From positions 52,212,955 to 52,276,954 of the forward strand of contig NC_086375.1 in the NCBI RefSeq assembly GCF_036588685.1: a stretch of 64,000 nucleotides of DNA, in the 5' to 3' direction. Under the pieces are notes generated by a model, which saw only the letters and a program-made list of their open reading frames with translations, was not told where the DNA came from and did no database searches. Shown piece after piece: positions 1 to 9,949 of the stretch (position 1 is its first letter; the number at the start of each line of letters is the position of its first letter). Source of the DNA: Mytilus trossulus (taxonomy: Eukaryota; Mollusca; Bivalvia; Mytilida; Mytilidae). Both the position numbers and the translations under genes were made by a program.

Positions 1-477
1 TTTATATCATGTTCGAATAACTTTAAACATTTAAATTGGGTTCGTTCGATTGTATCAGTGCCTTTGTATTTGGTGTAGTCAGGTATGTGTTAATCCTACG
101 TCGAATCTGATGGACTACAATCAGGAAACATATCACCGACGAATAAATATTTAATGTTTATTCTTAAACTTTAATTAAAAATATAATGAAAAGTAGTAAT
201 TACTGATATTCAATTTTACAGATCATCTAAAATCATCAATTATTTTCATGTAAAATGGATTTGTTTTCTATTATTTTTCTGATATACGGTATGCATTCTG
301 TTAGAAACGTTTTAACTTTTTTTTTTATTGTATCAACATATTGTTGTGTATTTATAAAGAGAGGCAAAATATACATGAAACACATTCAAACTCAAAAGTC
401 GAAAATGAACTGACAACGCCATGGCAAAAAATGAAAAAACGACTATCAGAAAAACAAAAGTACACAAAACAACATTG
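1..477. other. Intergenic, no feature seen
   Basis: AT-rich sequence with short homopolymer runs. No reading frame, RNA gene or repeat could be supported here. The adjoining segment is the 3' part of a reverse-transcriptase remnant read on the minus strand. Confidence 0.5.
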
Positions 478-1260
478 TAAACCCTACTAAAACAGGGGTG
501 ATTTTACGTACTCCGATAGTGTAAGCAGATTTTGCTCAATATGTATCACCAGTTGTGATGCTCATGTTAGTGCAAATTATGTTTTAAGTCTAATTTGGTA
601 GGTCACATTCACGAATAGAGAACGAGATTTTATAGTAACGACATAAGGGAAAATGTCCGCTATCATCTGTAAAACGGATATTCTATAACGGTCAACTCGC
701 GATGGCGTCCGTAAACTTACGAAAGGAAATCATTTCATAATAGAAAATACAAGCCTTGGAATATCTGGTTGATCTGTATACCGGTGCTGCTGGAATGTTG
801 CTACATAGAAATTGAAAGTTCACAATTGCGTAGTTGAAATATCTTTTTTTATCGTCAAATTTTGCTTTCAACCGACCTACACTGACATTGTCAATTTCTG
901 GATGTAAGTCAATATATGAGACGAGCTTAACTGTATATTTTGTATAGTTTATCGCATGTTCGATGGGATAGATGCATAATTCATTATAGTAAACACATTT
1001 TGAATTATTTAGTAAGAGAGCATCATCTATATAGCGGAAAGTAAAGGTGAATACTACTTCTTTGTCCTTTCCTTTTTCCCCCGAGAAGTTCCTTTACGAA
1101 GTCATCCTTCTGTCAACAAAGAACAAGTCAACAGTAATAGGGACCCAGTGTGTTCCCAAGGGAATGCCAATTGTTTATTACAAAACGTAACAAATACGTT
1201 GTCAATAAAGAAATCAAGCAACTTGTGATGTTTTTTGTATGATTCAGAGAGATGTACAGA
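478..1260 (-). pseudogene. Decayed reverse transcriptase of a mussel-type retroelement, 3' part and UTR
   Basis: Read on the minus strand, broken frames give a reverse-transcriptase palm. An LDFFIDNVFVTF segment comes first, then a GIPxGTN-like block that has degenerated. The catalytic RYIDD lies at 1036..1022, followed by SYIDLHPEIDN and FNYAIVNFQFLCSNIPAAP. Stops and frameshifts interrupt the frame, for example around 1100 and in the last 150 bases of coding similarity. The lower-coordinate end resembles the 3' untranslated part seen again near 38.7 kb. The same protein family recurs at 18.9-21.2 kb, 39.3-39.8 kb and 49.1-51.1 kb. I cannot say from memory whether it is Penelope-like or another non-LTR group. 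It cannot make a working enzyme. Confidence 0.7.
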
Positions 1261-2228
1261 ATAAGCAAAACAAAAGTTAATTAAATTCAGGTTTTAACAG
1301 TAGGCGTTTAATCAATCTATTTAGACACGTGCATATTGGTACTGCATATAAGTAATAGCTATCAAAGGTGAGTTAAATAAATGCCCATAGTACTATTTCA
1401 ACCAGAGCTCTGTCATGTTCACATACTGTCATATATTTGTATACATGATAAAAAAGATACGCTTGAAAATTTCTAAATATTTTTACCATGAAAAATATAA
1501 ATCCCCTAAGCTATGCAAAAAAACATTATGAACAATACTTACTTCACTGACGAAGGATATGCTCTATTCTTATCCTATTCCTCAAATGAAACCCATCGAA
1601 TTAGAATTAAAGCCATATTTATGAACAACACGACAGGTCGCACATGTGGATCAGAATTGTCATAAAAATGGGGGAAATTTAGATCTCGAGAACAATGCTC
1701 GTCACAGTAATTAATAACCGGTCAATGATGTGAGTCATGTGACTATATGTCTTTCATAGTCATGTTGCAACCTCATCAACGTATAGCCTACCTCATTTTA
1801 TTCATCAGCTTGGACGTTTGAGATATTTTAAAAGCATTCAGAAAAAAATAGAATATTCGAAATTGTTTGTCTGTTGAGTATCTTCCATTTGTATATACCG
1901 GTATGCACGACGAACCATTTCTTTATGGGTTAAGTATCATCCATTGAAAGCTAATCGTATTGACATTTTGATTAAATTTAAACGTTATAAATCTTTATGT
2001 TATCAACATATAAATAAAGGTAACTGTCCACAAGTACATTTTAAGTATGATATACCACTTTAGTTTAAACATTACGTTAATTTGAAAATTACATTCATGT
2101 TATATACTAGTAATTGGCTGGAACTTGAAATAAAGGTTGTGTAAGCGAGAGAGGTTTAGAGCACTGTAAAACCAGGTTTAATCGACCCTTTCTCCTTTGA
2201 AGAAAATCTTTAGCCCAAATGAACTTAT
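1261..2228. other. Intergenic, repeat fragments only
   Basis: No gene is visible. A short stretch near 1625..1660 resembles the retroelement 3' untranslated sequence also seen at 38.7 kb. 2115..2190 carries a degenerate fragment of repeat family C (GAGAGGTTTAG, then a CCAGGTTTAA stretch). Confidence 0.4.
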
Positions 2229-2516
2229 AGTTATCAAAGGTACCAGGATTATAATTTAATACGCCAGACGAGCGTTTCGTCTTCATAAAACTCATCAGTG
2301 ACGCTCAAATCAAAATAGTTATAAAGCCAAACAAGTACAAAGTTGAAGAGCACTGAGGACCCAAAGTTAAAAAAAGTGCCAAATACGGCTCATGTGATCT
2401 ATTCCTGGGATAAAATATCCTAAGTTTTTCGAAAAATGCAAAGTTTTGTAACAAAAAAATCATAAAAATTACCATATAATTGATCTTCATGTCAACACCG
2501 AAGTGCTGACAACTTC
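2229..2516 (+). repeat. Dispersed repeat family A, copy 1
   Basis: The order of blocks matches other family A copies in this window: TTATCAAAGGTACCAGGAT, then CGCCAGACGAGCG, then CTCATCAGTGACGCTC, then CAAACAAGTACAAAGTTGAAG, and finally GTCAACACCGAAGTGCTGAC near the end. The family has no coding capacity. The two short minus-strand frames across it are repeat noise. Confidence 0.7.
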
Positions 2517-4150
2517 ATTAAGAACAATCAATAGCTCTGCTTTCCACAGAATTTGGTTTTACTTGCGAATTCCTTCTTTTACTTCTTTTTTATAAGTGCT
2601 TAAATTTGCAAAAATATGTCCAAATATCTGTTTTTTCTTTATTCCAACTTTAATGATGTATAATTCATCTGTTTAGAAACTAGACGTTATATTGTAAAAT
2701 CTCAAAGTGCACACATGGAGATACGCTACTAATGAATTAGACTAAAGATTAACTGACTTGATCAAGGACCCTGGTGAAAAGAAAATTAGGGGAATATAGA
2801 CCTGCTTTAAAAAAAAACATAAACAAATATTTAATTTAAAATATTGAAGGCGTATAGTTGAATCACCTCAGAATTTGGCGTTAGAGAGAAGTTTGAGACC
2901 ACTCAACTATTCATGATGAATTTATCAATGATTAAAACCAAGGGTACACTTAAGGGGCATATAAATTGCGATAGCAAAAATTACATACCGTACAGACAGT
3001 TTATATTTTTTTGTCTTGAAAAAAATACATTGTTACCGCTATCAGCGTTTTAAAATCTATGTTTTATTTCGATGTAAGTTTTGAATATGATAACATAGAG
3101 ATTTGATAGGAAAATTGTCCTCGCTGTATACTTTGAAACGAGAAATAGGACATTAAGGATTATACGGTAAAAAAGAAAAGGACATCATTAACTTGAACAA
3201 CTCATGTAAAGCCAATATTTTCTTTTAATAGAATTATATTACGGTTCAAATAATGTGTATATTAATTTAAAAAGAGTTTGTAATTACAACTCTCCATGCG
3301 AGAGTCGAAAATAATTTTATTTCCAGAAAACTGAACATTCGATTATATTATAGATATATATATACAATCATAACAAAGAAAAGACCCCCGCAGAAATCGT
3401 AATTAATATAGTATATTTAATAAAAGGTGACAAATAAACATAAATAGATCAAAAACTTATATTATGAATGGATTTAACGATAAAATGAAAACGTTACTCT
3501 TCGAATGTAAATTGGTGTGCCCCTAAATATTATAAAATAATACACATGTCACTTACTATCGCCGTTTAATAATTACTTGAATCACGATTTTTAAGTAATT
3601 GAAGATTTTTCGTTTTGTGTTTTCTTTAACTATCTTCGAAATCTAGTGCAAACGGTTTTTACATTTCAATCTATTATGAAATCAAATTTCTATTTCAAAC
3701 TAGTCTAATTTGTAAAACGCACAATCATATAAAATTTCTTTACTCGTGGGGAATTTATTTTGATGGGGAGTATATGACAGCAACCCATCGATTATAAAAA
3801 CATTATTGCATATATTTTCCATCTTTTTAATTCATATCACGTGATAATCAACGCAGAAATATGAACAAATGATTGATGTTGGTTTTACTTCCAGTCGCAA
3901 ATATTTCAGGACAACAACTGAATAAAAATGGGAATGTTGACTGAAATAAATGAGAAAAAACCAGTGAGGTAAACTTCAAGGAATCAGCAACCAACCGACT
4001 TAACTGTGACAACTTAAAACATCCAGAGGGTTGTTTCAAACACCCTAAGGTGTCTATATATATATACAACAAATGTAACTCTGAATGTCCTGAGTCGTCT
4101 ATAAAAGCTGTGAAACCAAAACTGAAAAAAACAGTCTACCAACTTGTGAT
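2517..4150. other. Intergenic, no feature seen
   Basis: AT-rich sequence with poly-A and TA-rich runs. I found no splice-compatible exon, conserved motif or clear repeat. The 74-codon minus-strand frame at 3848..4072 has no recognisable content. Confidence 0.4.
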
Positions 4151-4157
4151 CGCGTCT

Positions 4158-4560
4158 GGAACATCGTATTCACAGGGAAGAAAATACACCATAAGCACCG
4201 GAATGTAGCTATATTCTACGTAGAAATGAAAAGTTCACTGCAGTTAAGTTTTGTTCTCAGCTGATTCTCATTGTCTTGAAATAATTAGCCATCTCATATA
4301 GATTTTGATATGTTGCTTTATAATGCGGCTGAGATACAGCTTTAGGTTTAAATGAGATAAAGAATTGCAGACTTTTCTCATATAAGGATAAACTCATCAT
4401 ATATACCAGGATTAAATTTTCAACAGTATTAACGCCAGGCGCGCGTTTCGTCTACAAATACTCATCAGTGACGCTCAAACCGCAAAAAAGTTTAAAAGGT
4501 CAAACAAAGTACAAAGTTGAAGAGCATTGGTGACCAAAATTCCTAAAAGTTTCGATCACC
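4158..4560 (+). repeat. Direct duplication, copy 1
   Basis: This ~400-base block, starting near GAACATCGTATTCACAGGG, recurs almost unchanged at about 5035..5445, some 880 bases downstream. It ends in a family A fragment (CGCCAGGCGCGCG, then CTCATCAGTGACGCTC). The two copies bracket a foldback element, which suggests a segmental duplication linked to it. Confidence 0.75.
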
Positions 4561-4581
4561 TGTCAATTCATGATCGCTTTC

Positions 4582-5025
4582 TATGCATGTATTGCACACT
4601 GAAATTCAATATATAAATATCAATTACTAAGAACTGTTAATTTGCTTTGTTAATTTGTCAATGTTTACAAAAATGCTTTTAGAATGAAATTCAAAACAGT
4701 GTGGCTGTGGCCATTGATTGACACATTAAATTCATCCATTGACTAGGACAATTTAGGTGAACGTTTGTATGTAACGAACACTGCTCACTATGCACTTTTA
4801 AAAGACTCGCAAGCTAATTGTCCTAGTCAATGGATGAATTTAATGTGTCAATCAATGGCCACAGCCACACTGTTTTGAATTTCATTCTAAAAACATTTTT
4901 GTAAACATGGTAAAGAAGCATTGTTTAGCAAAACAAATCGTGCATATAGCAGATTAACAAAGCAAATTAACAGTTCTTAGTAATTGATATTTATATATTG
5001 AATAACAGTGTGCAAAACATGCATA
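4582..5025. mobile_element. Foldback (inverted-repeat) element
   Basis: The left arm at about 4582..4765 and the right arm at about 4815..5025 are reverse complements. They share the blocks GTGGCTGTGGCCATTGATTG, TCCATTGACTAGGACAATT and AAGAACTGTTAATTTGC. The left arm lacks ~50 bases present in the right arm. A ~50-base loop contains GTAACGAACACTGCTCAC. There is no coding capacity, so it looks like a non-autonomous foldback or MITE-like element. A related, longer copy lies at 5985..6465. Confidence 0.8.
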
Positions 5026-5034
5026 GAAAACGGA

Positions 5035-5445
5035 ACATCGTATTCACAGGGAAGAAAATACACCATAAGCACCGCGGAATGTAGCTATATTCTACGTAGA
5101 AATGAAAAGTTCACTGCAGTTAAGTTTTGTTCTCAGCTGATCCTCATTGTCTTGAAATAATTAGCCATCTCATATAGATTTTGATATGTTGCTTTATAGT
5201 GCTGCTGAGATACAGCAACAGCTTTAGGTTTAAATAAGATAAAGAATTGCAGACTTTTCTCATATAACTTAAAGGATAAACTCATCATATATACCAGGAT
5301 TAAATTTTCAACAGTATTAACGCCAGGCGCGCGGTTCGTTCACAAATACTCATCAGTGACGCTCAAACCGCAAAAAGTTTAAAAGGTCAAACACAGTACA
5401 AAGTTAAAGAGCATTGGTGACCAAAATTCCTAAAAGTTTCGATCA
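5035..5445 (+). repeat. Direct duplication, copy 2
   Basis: Second copy of the 4158..4560 block, with small differences such as an extra CAACAG and the family A core reading CGCCAGGCGCGCGG. It runs directly into a family B repeat. The 103-codon plus frame from 5414 spans this junction and is not a gene. Confidence 0.75.
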
Positions 5446-5524
5446 CCTGTTAATTCATGATCGTTTTCTATGCATGTTAATCTGCTATATGCACGATTGT
5501 TTTGCTAAACAATGCTATCGCAGA

Positions 5525-5975
5525 TCAAATTTATTCGTTCTTTGTGTAATCATACGTTTTTTGATTGAGTTAAGTCTGCTAATTGATATTTTATCGTATG
5601 TTTTTATATGTTGTGATGTTATGCTATTGTTTCAGAAAAAGGGAGAAGGTTTGGGCCCATTAAAACGTTTAATCCCGCTGCAAATGTTTGCACCTGTCCT
5701 AAGTCAGGAATCTGATGTACAGTAGTTGTCGTTTGTTTATGTAATATATACGTGTTTCTCGTTTCTCGTTTTGTTTATATAGATTAGACCGTTGGTTTTC
5801 CCGTTTGAATGGTTTTACACTAGTAATTTTGGGGCCCTTTATAGCTTGTTGTTCGGTGTGAGCCAAGGCTCCGTGTTGAAGGCCGTACTTTAACCTATAA
5901 TGGTTTAATTTTTAAATTGTTATTTGGATGGAGAGTTGTCTCATTGGCACTCACACCACATCTTCCTATATCTAT
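5525..5975 (+). repeat. Dispersed repeat family B, long copy
   Basis: Near full-length family B copy. Its ordered blocks are TTGTTTCAGAAAAAGGG, CCGCTGCAAATGTTTGCACC, AAGTCAGGAATCTGATGTAC, AGATTAGACCGTTGGTTTTC, GAGCCAAGGCTCC and GAGTTGTCTCATTGGCACTC, ending CCACATCTTCCTATATCT. The same order is seen at 62735..63110, and reversed at 23808..24240. Confidence 0.8.
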
Positions 5976-5984
5976 TCTTTACAA

Positions 5985-6465
5985 TGTTTACAAAAATGCT
6001 TTTAGAATTAAATTCAAAACAGTGTGGCTGTGGCCATTGATTGACACATTAAATTCATCCATTGACTAGGACAATTTAGGTGAACGTTTGTATGTAACGA
6101 ACACTGCTCACTATGCACTTTTAAAAGTCTTCTAATTATGGGGTCACCAAAGGTTCTCAACACCTAAATAAAGTAATTCGAAAAATTCATCAGAAATAAC
6201 ACGATGTTTTGATTTATATCAATTATATAAATCAAAACATAAAGATTATTCCTGATTAATTTTTCGAATTATTTTATAATTAAAGGCATTTAAAAACCTT
6301 TGGTGACCCCCTCAGTTTAAATGTCTATCGTAGGTACGTCGTGAACAGTGGTCGTAACAGACTTGTAAACGTTCTCGTATTATTAAAATTGTCCCAGTCA
6401 ATGGATGAATTTAATCTGTCAATCAATAGCCACAGCCACACTGTTTTGAATTTCATTCTATATGT
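5985..6465. mobile_element. Second foldback element, with another element nested in its loop
   Basis: The outer arms at about 5985..6085 and 6390..6465 match the arms of the 4582..5025 element. The loop is enlarged by a separate palindromic element at about 6131..6316. The GTAACGAACACTGCTCAC block is shared with the first foldback, and a diverged inverted copy of it lies on the right side. Confidence 0.75.
6131..6316. mobile_element. Nested MITE-like palindrome
   Basis: Terminal inverted repeats GGGGTCACCAAAGGTT and AACCTTTGGTGACCCC bound ~185 AT-rich bases, which themselves fold (ATTCGAAAAATT against AATTTTTCGAAT; TTTTGATTTATAT against ATATAAATCAAAA). It is non-coding, so it is a non-autonomous insertion inside a foldback element. 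Confidence 0.75.
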
Positions 6466-7090
6466 ATTCTTTTAAATTCTGCCAATTTAGACACAACACC
6501 AGAGAGGTACACATCCAGAGTCGTGTCTATTTGCAAATGTTTTAATTTTCAGCAAGTAAAGTGAACACAATTATATTAAAAGCATGGGTGTATAACGCAC
6601 ACTCTTAAAGTAGAACATAGTTTTAACTGAAACTAAGTATTTATTGCATTTTATATCTATTTAAATCTAAAAATACCACATGTCCAATACTATATTAACA
6701 ACCACATGCACAGATATTACGTCAAATTAGGATAGAGCGAAAAATTTCGCAGCGTTTAAGAAAGCTAAAACTTGTTATAACTTACCTTCAGATAAGTCTG
6801 ACATTGATCGAGTTTCTGACATTTGTTTGCAGATAGTTTGATTGCTTGAAATCTAAGTAAAAGATACGTAACTGGATGATCTCGTGAATTTTAAGAAATA
6901 TTCGTACAACGAGAGCATGAGGGACTGCACATGAACATGGAAGAAATTATTTATATATCATTTATATTGTTGAAATACAGTAAATAAAATACCTGGAAAA
7001 TAGTAGTACAAATGTTTAGAATACACGCAAATTAAAAAAGTTCTACAATTTTAACTGAAAATAAAAATTCTTGAAAATTCTGTACTACAA
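6466..7090. other. Intergenic, no feature seen
   Basis: AT-rich sequence with no supported gene, RNA or repeat boundary. Confidence 0.4.
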
Positions 7091-7094
7091 ATAA

Positions 7095-7382
7095 ACTCAT
7101 TATAGATACCAGGACTAGATTTTATATATACGCCAGACGCGCGTGTCGTCTACAAAAGACTCATCAGTGACGCTCGAATCCAAAAAAAAAGAAAAAGAAG
7201 GGCCAAATAAAGTACGAAGTTGAAGAGCATTGAGATCCAAAAATTTTTAAAGTGTTGCCAAATACAGCTAAGGTAATATATGCCCGAGGTAGAAAAGCCT
7301 TAGTATTTCAAAAAAATCTAAATTCTGAAACAGTTAATTTATAAATATAACAATATCAATGATAATTCATGTCAGCATTTTC
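7095..7382 (+). repeat. Dispersed repeat family A, copy
   Basis: Contains CGCCAGACGCGCGTGTCGTC, CTCATCAGTGACGCTC and AAGTTGAAGAGCATTGAG in the family order. It ends near the GTCAGCATTTTCTTG segment, and the next family A copy follows at once in the same direction. Confidence 0.75.
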
Positions 7383-7383
7383 T

Positions 7384-7880
7384 TGATAGTTATCAAATGT
7401 ACCAGGATTATAATGCCTCGTTCAGACGTTTAATTCGAATTCACACACTCTTCTTTTTTTAATTCGAATTGATTGTAATTGGCTAATTCGAATTGATTCA
7501 AATTGGCTAATTCGAATTTACTAATTCGCATTAGAAGTACGTTTATGTTGATACGAATTAAAAGTTAACGTCGTTAATAGGACAGTAAAGTGAATTTGAC
7601 GCGCATTGCAATTCGAATTATAATTGACGTTAGAACGTTAAACGTTTCGAATGCGAATTAAACTAATTCGAATTAGTTAATGCGAATCGAATTCGAATTA
7701 CGTGTGAACTCAGCATTATTTAGTACGCAAGACGCGCGTCTGTAAGACTCAAGAGTGACGCTCATATAAACATATTTATAAAGCCAAACAAGTACAAAGT
7801 TGAAGAGCATTGAGGATTCAAAATTCAAAACAATTGTGACAAATACGGCTAATACGTTCTTGACATGTTATTGCTACTGA
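7384..7880 (+). repeat. Dispersed repeat family A, split by an insertion
   Basis: TTATCAAATGTACCAGGATT lies before 7412, and ACGCAAGACGCGCG lies after 7717. Elsewhere these two blocks are adjacent. About 305 bases of unrelated AATTCGAATT-rich sequence therefore sit inside a family A copy. Confidence 0.7.
7412..7717. mobile_element. AATTCGAATT-rich MITE-like insertion
   Basis: The ends are imperfect inverted repeats: AATGC..GTTCA.ACGT, then AATTCGAATTC, against its reverse complement ending GTGTGAACTCAGCATT. The palindrome AATTCGAATT, or its TTCGAA core, recurs about seven times inside. It interrupts a family A repeat, which makes it the younger insertion. The target duplication is ambiguous because the site is AT-rich. 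It has no coding capacity. Confidence 0.65.
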
Positions 7881-8740
7881 AATTTCCGTTTTATTTGTAC
7901 TGAGGGTCACCAAATTAGTTTTCTTTAGTATGCACACGTGAATATTAGGTAGTTTGGAAAAAGTTCAGAAAAGGCAAAAATATCGTGAAGTTGTGGCTAG
8001 AATTGGTTTATTAGTATGTCCAATATTTCATAAAAAAACATTTTTATCTTCCTTTTTTACATAATAATTTATGTTTTATTTTTCAAAATACATGGGCAAT
8101 TACAATAGTGTATAATAGATCATAATAGAGCACTAACTCAAAATACACAAAAAGACGAAATTATTTTAAATATATTATTTTAATCAACAGTGATTTGTCT
8201 TACCTACTATGAAGCGCAGCTTTGATTCTGTAGATAAACTTAAAAAGGTCTATGTTAAAAAAGGCTTTGTTACAAATTACGAAACTGCGTACTTCGTCCC
8301 AATTTATCTTTTTAAACCTCAAACTATAAATAAAAGTTTATCGTCTATTGCCAAAAAGATTTCTGCTCTGTCTGATAGAGGAAAGTTTACTTTTTTATAT
8401 ATGTTCACATTACTTTCAATATTGCAATTCAGTATATACATATATCATTAATATCAATGCTTTTATACTGTATAATCATGAATATATAAAGGGTTAATTG
8501 ATTCCTATCGGCAAACTTATCATAGATAAATATTTAATACTGAAGTATAAAAATGTAATTCTTGTAACTTGATTAAAATTATATTAGAAAATTGACAGGT
8601 CTTTTCAAATTCATGTAAACGATATGATGAATAGTACTGGTGTAAGTGCAATCTTAATTTACACAACTTTTAACGAAATACACAATCATTCAGTTAATAA
8701 TCCTGATCCCTTCATTAATTTTTAAATCAAAACTGTCTTT
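7881..8740. other. Intergenic, no feature seen
   Basis: AT-rich sequence. The 80-codon plus frame at 8209..8451 has no recognised domain and no flanking splice sites of note, so it is not called as a gene. Confidence 0.4.
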
Positions 8741-8743
8741 TTC

Positions 8744-8957
8744 GATTGCCTGAGAATTAGAATGTCAGCTCGTCAAACACGTTTAATGATTGCCTGAGAG
8801 TTAGAATGTCAGCTCGTCAAACACGTTTTGATGGTTGCCAGAATGCCATCTCGTCAAACACGTTTCGATGGTTGCCTGAGAATTAGAATGTCATCTCGTC
8901 AAACAAGTTTGATGGTTGCCTGAGAATTAGAATGTCATCTCGTCAAACACGTTTGAT
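8744..8957 (+). repeat. Minisatellite, about five units
   Basis: A tandem array of ~45-55 base units with the core GATGGTTGCCTGAGAATTAG followed by AATGTCATCTCGTCAAACA and CGTTT. One unit is shortened (GGTTGCCAGAATGCCATC). Unit differences such as GTCAGC versus GTCATC show divergence along the array. Confidence 0.85.
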
Positions 8958-9949
8958 CTTGACGATTTTTTCTGCTGAAGTGCCTGTCACTTGATTGTAT
9001 TTACTTTTACATTAAGTGCAAACTTTAACGTTTATAAATCTTGATACTATGAACATATAAATCAAGGTTATTTGAATAAGATATTTCTTTTTAAAACCGT
9101 ATGAATTACAACGCAAACATATATTTAATGAAACACATACATATTGATAGCGTTATCTTTGATTTACACAAAAAAGGAAAGATAGTGTGGTAATAACTCT
9201 TGGTGCCATATACCCGATCATATGACGATAAAAATCAAGGAATGTGTAATTTGTTTTCTTCTTTTTGTCTATAGCTATTATAGGCGTCTAATGAAATCAC
9301 ATTAATAATGGTCGTAAATATTAACTGAAGCAAAGAGGGAAATATCTAGGTTACAGTTAAAAATTTCATGTCAGCGGTTCTTTTATATCTATAATAAAAC
9401 AAATCAATGGCCCCTACTGCGAATTTGGAATGTTTATTGATCTTTATAGCAACTCTCTATGAAAACCAAGAATTGGTATAGAAAATCTCATCAAAGATAA
9501 CAGGCTTATAATTTGGTAAGTCAGACTGCATGAACTTATCAGTGGCTGTCGGTTGAGTTTGACAACCAAACCATACATGAATATGAACAACTTTACACAT
9601 GAAATGTTCAGAATAGTTGTTTTCAAATATCACAAACACAATCTATGCAACGTGATATTGAAACCTTATTGTTTGAAATAGTTTTACATTTTCTAACCAG
9701 TTAATTAACAGAAAATACATAATTCTGTTATGAAAAAAAAAGATATGTTGTCAAAAGAGACCTTACCATTATCCACATATGAAAAGAAACAAATATATAT
9801 AATGGGATAGCGAATATTTCCTCATTTTCTTCAAATGACAGTGTCGTGATTTCATCAACGACTGGTGTACTCCTAATTTAATCTCAGAAGACAAATTGAA
9901 ATATGCAAGGAAATAATTATTTTTATGACAAAATATCAATGCCATTGTA

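Noticed and set aside
8209..8451. 80-codon plus frame
   Set aside because: It has a Lys-rich start and a hydrophobic end, but no family, splice support or context.
8744..8957. CRISPR-like array
   Set aside because: The units are directly adjacent with no unique spacers and the genome is eukaryotic; it is a minisatellite.
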